Positions 8,982 through 10,414 of a stretch of 10,414 bases of DNA are shown piece after piece. Under the pieces are notes generated by a model that saw only the letters and a program-made list of their open reading frames with translations, made no database searches and was not told where the DNA came from. The stretch covers positions 1 to 10,414 of the forward strand of contig DAOVRY010000007.1 of NCBI GenBank assembly GCA_030633645.1, in the 5' to 3' direction. The number at the start of each line of letters is the position of its first letter. The first letter of the stretch is position 1. The stretch is from Pseudomonadota bacterium. Lineage in GTDB: Bacteria; Desulfobacterota; DSM-4660; Desulfatiglandales; B25-G16. Both the position numbers and the translations under genes were made by a program.

Positions 8982-10414
8982 ATGGCACAATATGCAGGAG
9001 GACAACCCATATTTATATTGCCCGAGGGGGCACTAAGAACAACGGGAAGAGATGCACAGAGGAACAACATTATGGCTGCGAAGGCAGTTGCAGAAACGAT
9101 AAGAACGACACTTGGACCCAGGGGGATGGATAAGATGTTGGTAGATGATCTGGGCGATATCGTAATAACAAACGATGGTGCAACAATAGTTGAGGAGATG
9201 AATGTCGAACACCCGGCAGCTAAGATGGTTGTTGAGGTAGCAAAGACACAGGACGAAGAGGTCGGAGACGGAACAACTACCGCAGTGGTTCTAACGGGAG
9301 AGCTTCTGGCAAACGCCGAAAAGCTATTGGATAAGGGGATTCATTCCTCGGTAATTGTCAGGGGTTATAGGATGGCTGCTGCAAAGGCACAGGAGATCTT
9401 GGAGGATATCGGAAAGAAGGTATCCATCGATGACGATAAATTACTTACAGGAATAGCAATAACCGCTATGACAGGAAAGGGTGCCGAGACATCAAAGGAA
9501 CTGCTGGCTGAATTATCTATGAAGGCTATTAAGCAGATTGCTGAAGAAGAGAATGGTAAGATTACTGTTGATATGGATGATGTAAAGGTCGAAAAGAAGG
9601 AGGGTGGTAGCACGAGTGATTCAGAGTTAATCCAGGGGGTAATTATCGATAAGGAGCGGGTCCACTCAGGAATGCCCAAAAAGGTTGAAGATGGAAAAAT
9701 CGCCCTTTTGGATGCCGCTATAGAGATTAAAGGACCGGAGACAGATGCGAAGATACAGATTACCGATCCAAACCAGTTACAGGCATTCATAACCCAAGAG
9801 GAGAACTTACTTAAAGGAATGATCGAAACAATTGCAAAGACAGGGGCAAGTGCTGTATTCTGTCAGAAGGGAATTGACGATCTGGCTCAGCACTATCTGG
9901 CAAAGAAGGGAATCTTTACTGTAAGGAGAGTAAAGAAGTCAGATATGGAGAAACTGAGCAAAGCAACCGGAGCAATGATAGTCACAAATCTCAAGGATCT
10001 AAGTTCAAAGGATCTGGGTTATGCTAAAGGCATAGAGGAAAAGAAGATATCCGGGGATGCGATGACCTTTGTCTCTGGCTGTAAAAACCCAAAGTCAGTA
10101 AGCTTGTTGATCAGAGGTGGAACAGAGCACGTAGTTGAAGAGGTTGAGAGAGCTGTTAACGATGCGTTGGGTGGGATTGCTGCATCAGTGGAGGTCGGAA
10201 TGATAGTACCCGGAGGAGGGGCTCCAGAGATAGAGCTCGCAAGAAGACTGAGAGAGTATGCCGATACAGTAGGTGGCAGAGAGCAGCTTGCAATAGGTGC
10301 TTTCGCAGAGGCAGTAGAGCTCATCCCAAGGACACTTGCAGAGAGTGCAGGATTGGATGCTATCGACATTTTGGTTGAATTGCGTGCAAAACACGAAAAA
10401 GGTGACATCAATAC
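8982..10414 (+). CDS. Thermosome subunit (group II chaperonin), 3' end cut off
   Basis: An ATP-driven chaperonin subunit that forms a double-ring cage with a built-in lid, folding proteins in the cytoplasm. 477 codons are present of a usual 540-550, open to the window end. From the ATG at 8982: [10 protein letters not shown] (43-52) and ITNDGATI (62-69) line the nucleotide pocket; GDGTTT (95-100) is the catalytic/ATP motif of group II chaperonins; GGGAPEIE (411-418) is the equatorial motif after the apical domain. The apical region with the helical protrusion occupies about 215-365. The start is secure because of the AGGAGG nine bases upstream. The frame is intact across the visible part. It lies downstream of hsp20 on the same strand with its own promoter. 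It could be an alpha- or beta-type subunit; the glycine/methionine-rich tail that might help is outside the window. Confidence 0.97.
   Translation, partial: MAQYAGGQPIFILPEGALRTTGRDAQRNNIMAAKAVAETIRTTLGPRGMDKMLVDDLGDIVITNDGATIVEEMNVEHPAAKMVVEVAKTQDEEVGDGTTTAVVLTGELLANAEKLLDKGIHSSVIVRGYRMAAAKAQEILEDIGKKVSIDDDKLLTGIAITAMTGKGAETSKELLAELSMKAIKQIAEEENGKITVDMDDVKVEKKEGGSTSDSELIQGVIIDKERVHSGMPKKVEDGKIALLDAAIEIKGPETDAKIQITDPNQLQAFITQEENLLKGMIETIAKTGASAVFCQKGIDDLAQHYLAKKGIFTVRRVKKSDMEKLSKATGAMIVTNLKDLSSKDLGYAKGIEEKKISGDAMTFVSGCKNPKSVSLLIRGGTEHVVEEVERAVNDALGGIAASVEVGMIVPGGGAPEIELARRLREYADTVGGREQLAIGAFAEAVELIPRTLAESAGLDAIDILVELRAKHEKGDIN

Overview
This window is archaeal chromosomal DNA. The 16S rRNA carries archaeal signatures, including the Arch915 target at 810-829. 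A tRNA-Ala(UGC) lies in the 16S-23S spacer, as is common in Euryarchaeota. The 23S is bracketed by a processing stem with a bulge-helix-bulge motif, and the protein genes include a group II chaperonin (thermosome). Methanogen- or ANME-like Euryarchaeota would fit, but I cannot place it to genus or order from sequence alone.

Layout: 1-1424 is 16S rRNA with its 5' end cut off by the window. 1499-1571 is tRNA-Ala. About 1772-4839 is 23S rRNA, interrupted in the tip of helix 89 by about 209 nt of hairpins. Six bases beyond the 23S processing stem begins an RNase P RNA gene (about 4876-5162), where a 5S gene would often be; no 5S was found. 5163-5750 has no gene and is almost entirely short hairpins, including a 24-nt exact copy of the RNase P RNA 3' end. 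5787-7193 is aspartate kinase. It overlaps by 20 nt an HTH regulator of the archaeal putative transcriptional regulator family (7174-8091). 8149-8676 is an Hsp20 small heat shock protein. 8982 to the window end is a thermosome subunit, cut off at its 3' end.

Two themes link the window. First, one family of palindromic hairpins, often with 3-nt loops and AT-rich stems, some carrying a conserved C-C or G-G mismatch, occurs in three places: inside 23S rRNA, downstream of RNase P RNA, and between the thermosome promoter and its start codon. Blocks of 18 to 46 nt are identical between loci, so this looks like a dispersed REP-like element family. Second, Hsp20 and the thermosome have nearly the same upstream sequence (23 of 27 positions), suggesting joint control of the two chaperones.

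The rRNA genes and RNase P RNA are probably one transcript, with the first plausible terminator near 5712-5747. Aspartate kinase and the regulator probably form a second unit. Limits: all structures were paired by eye, rRNA ends are approximate, and no database search was made.
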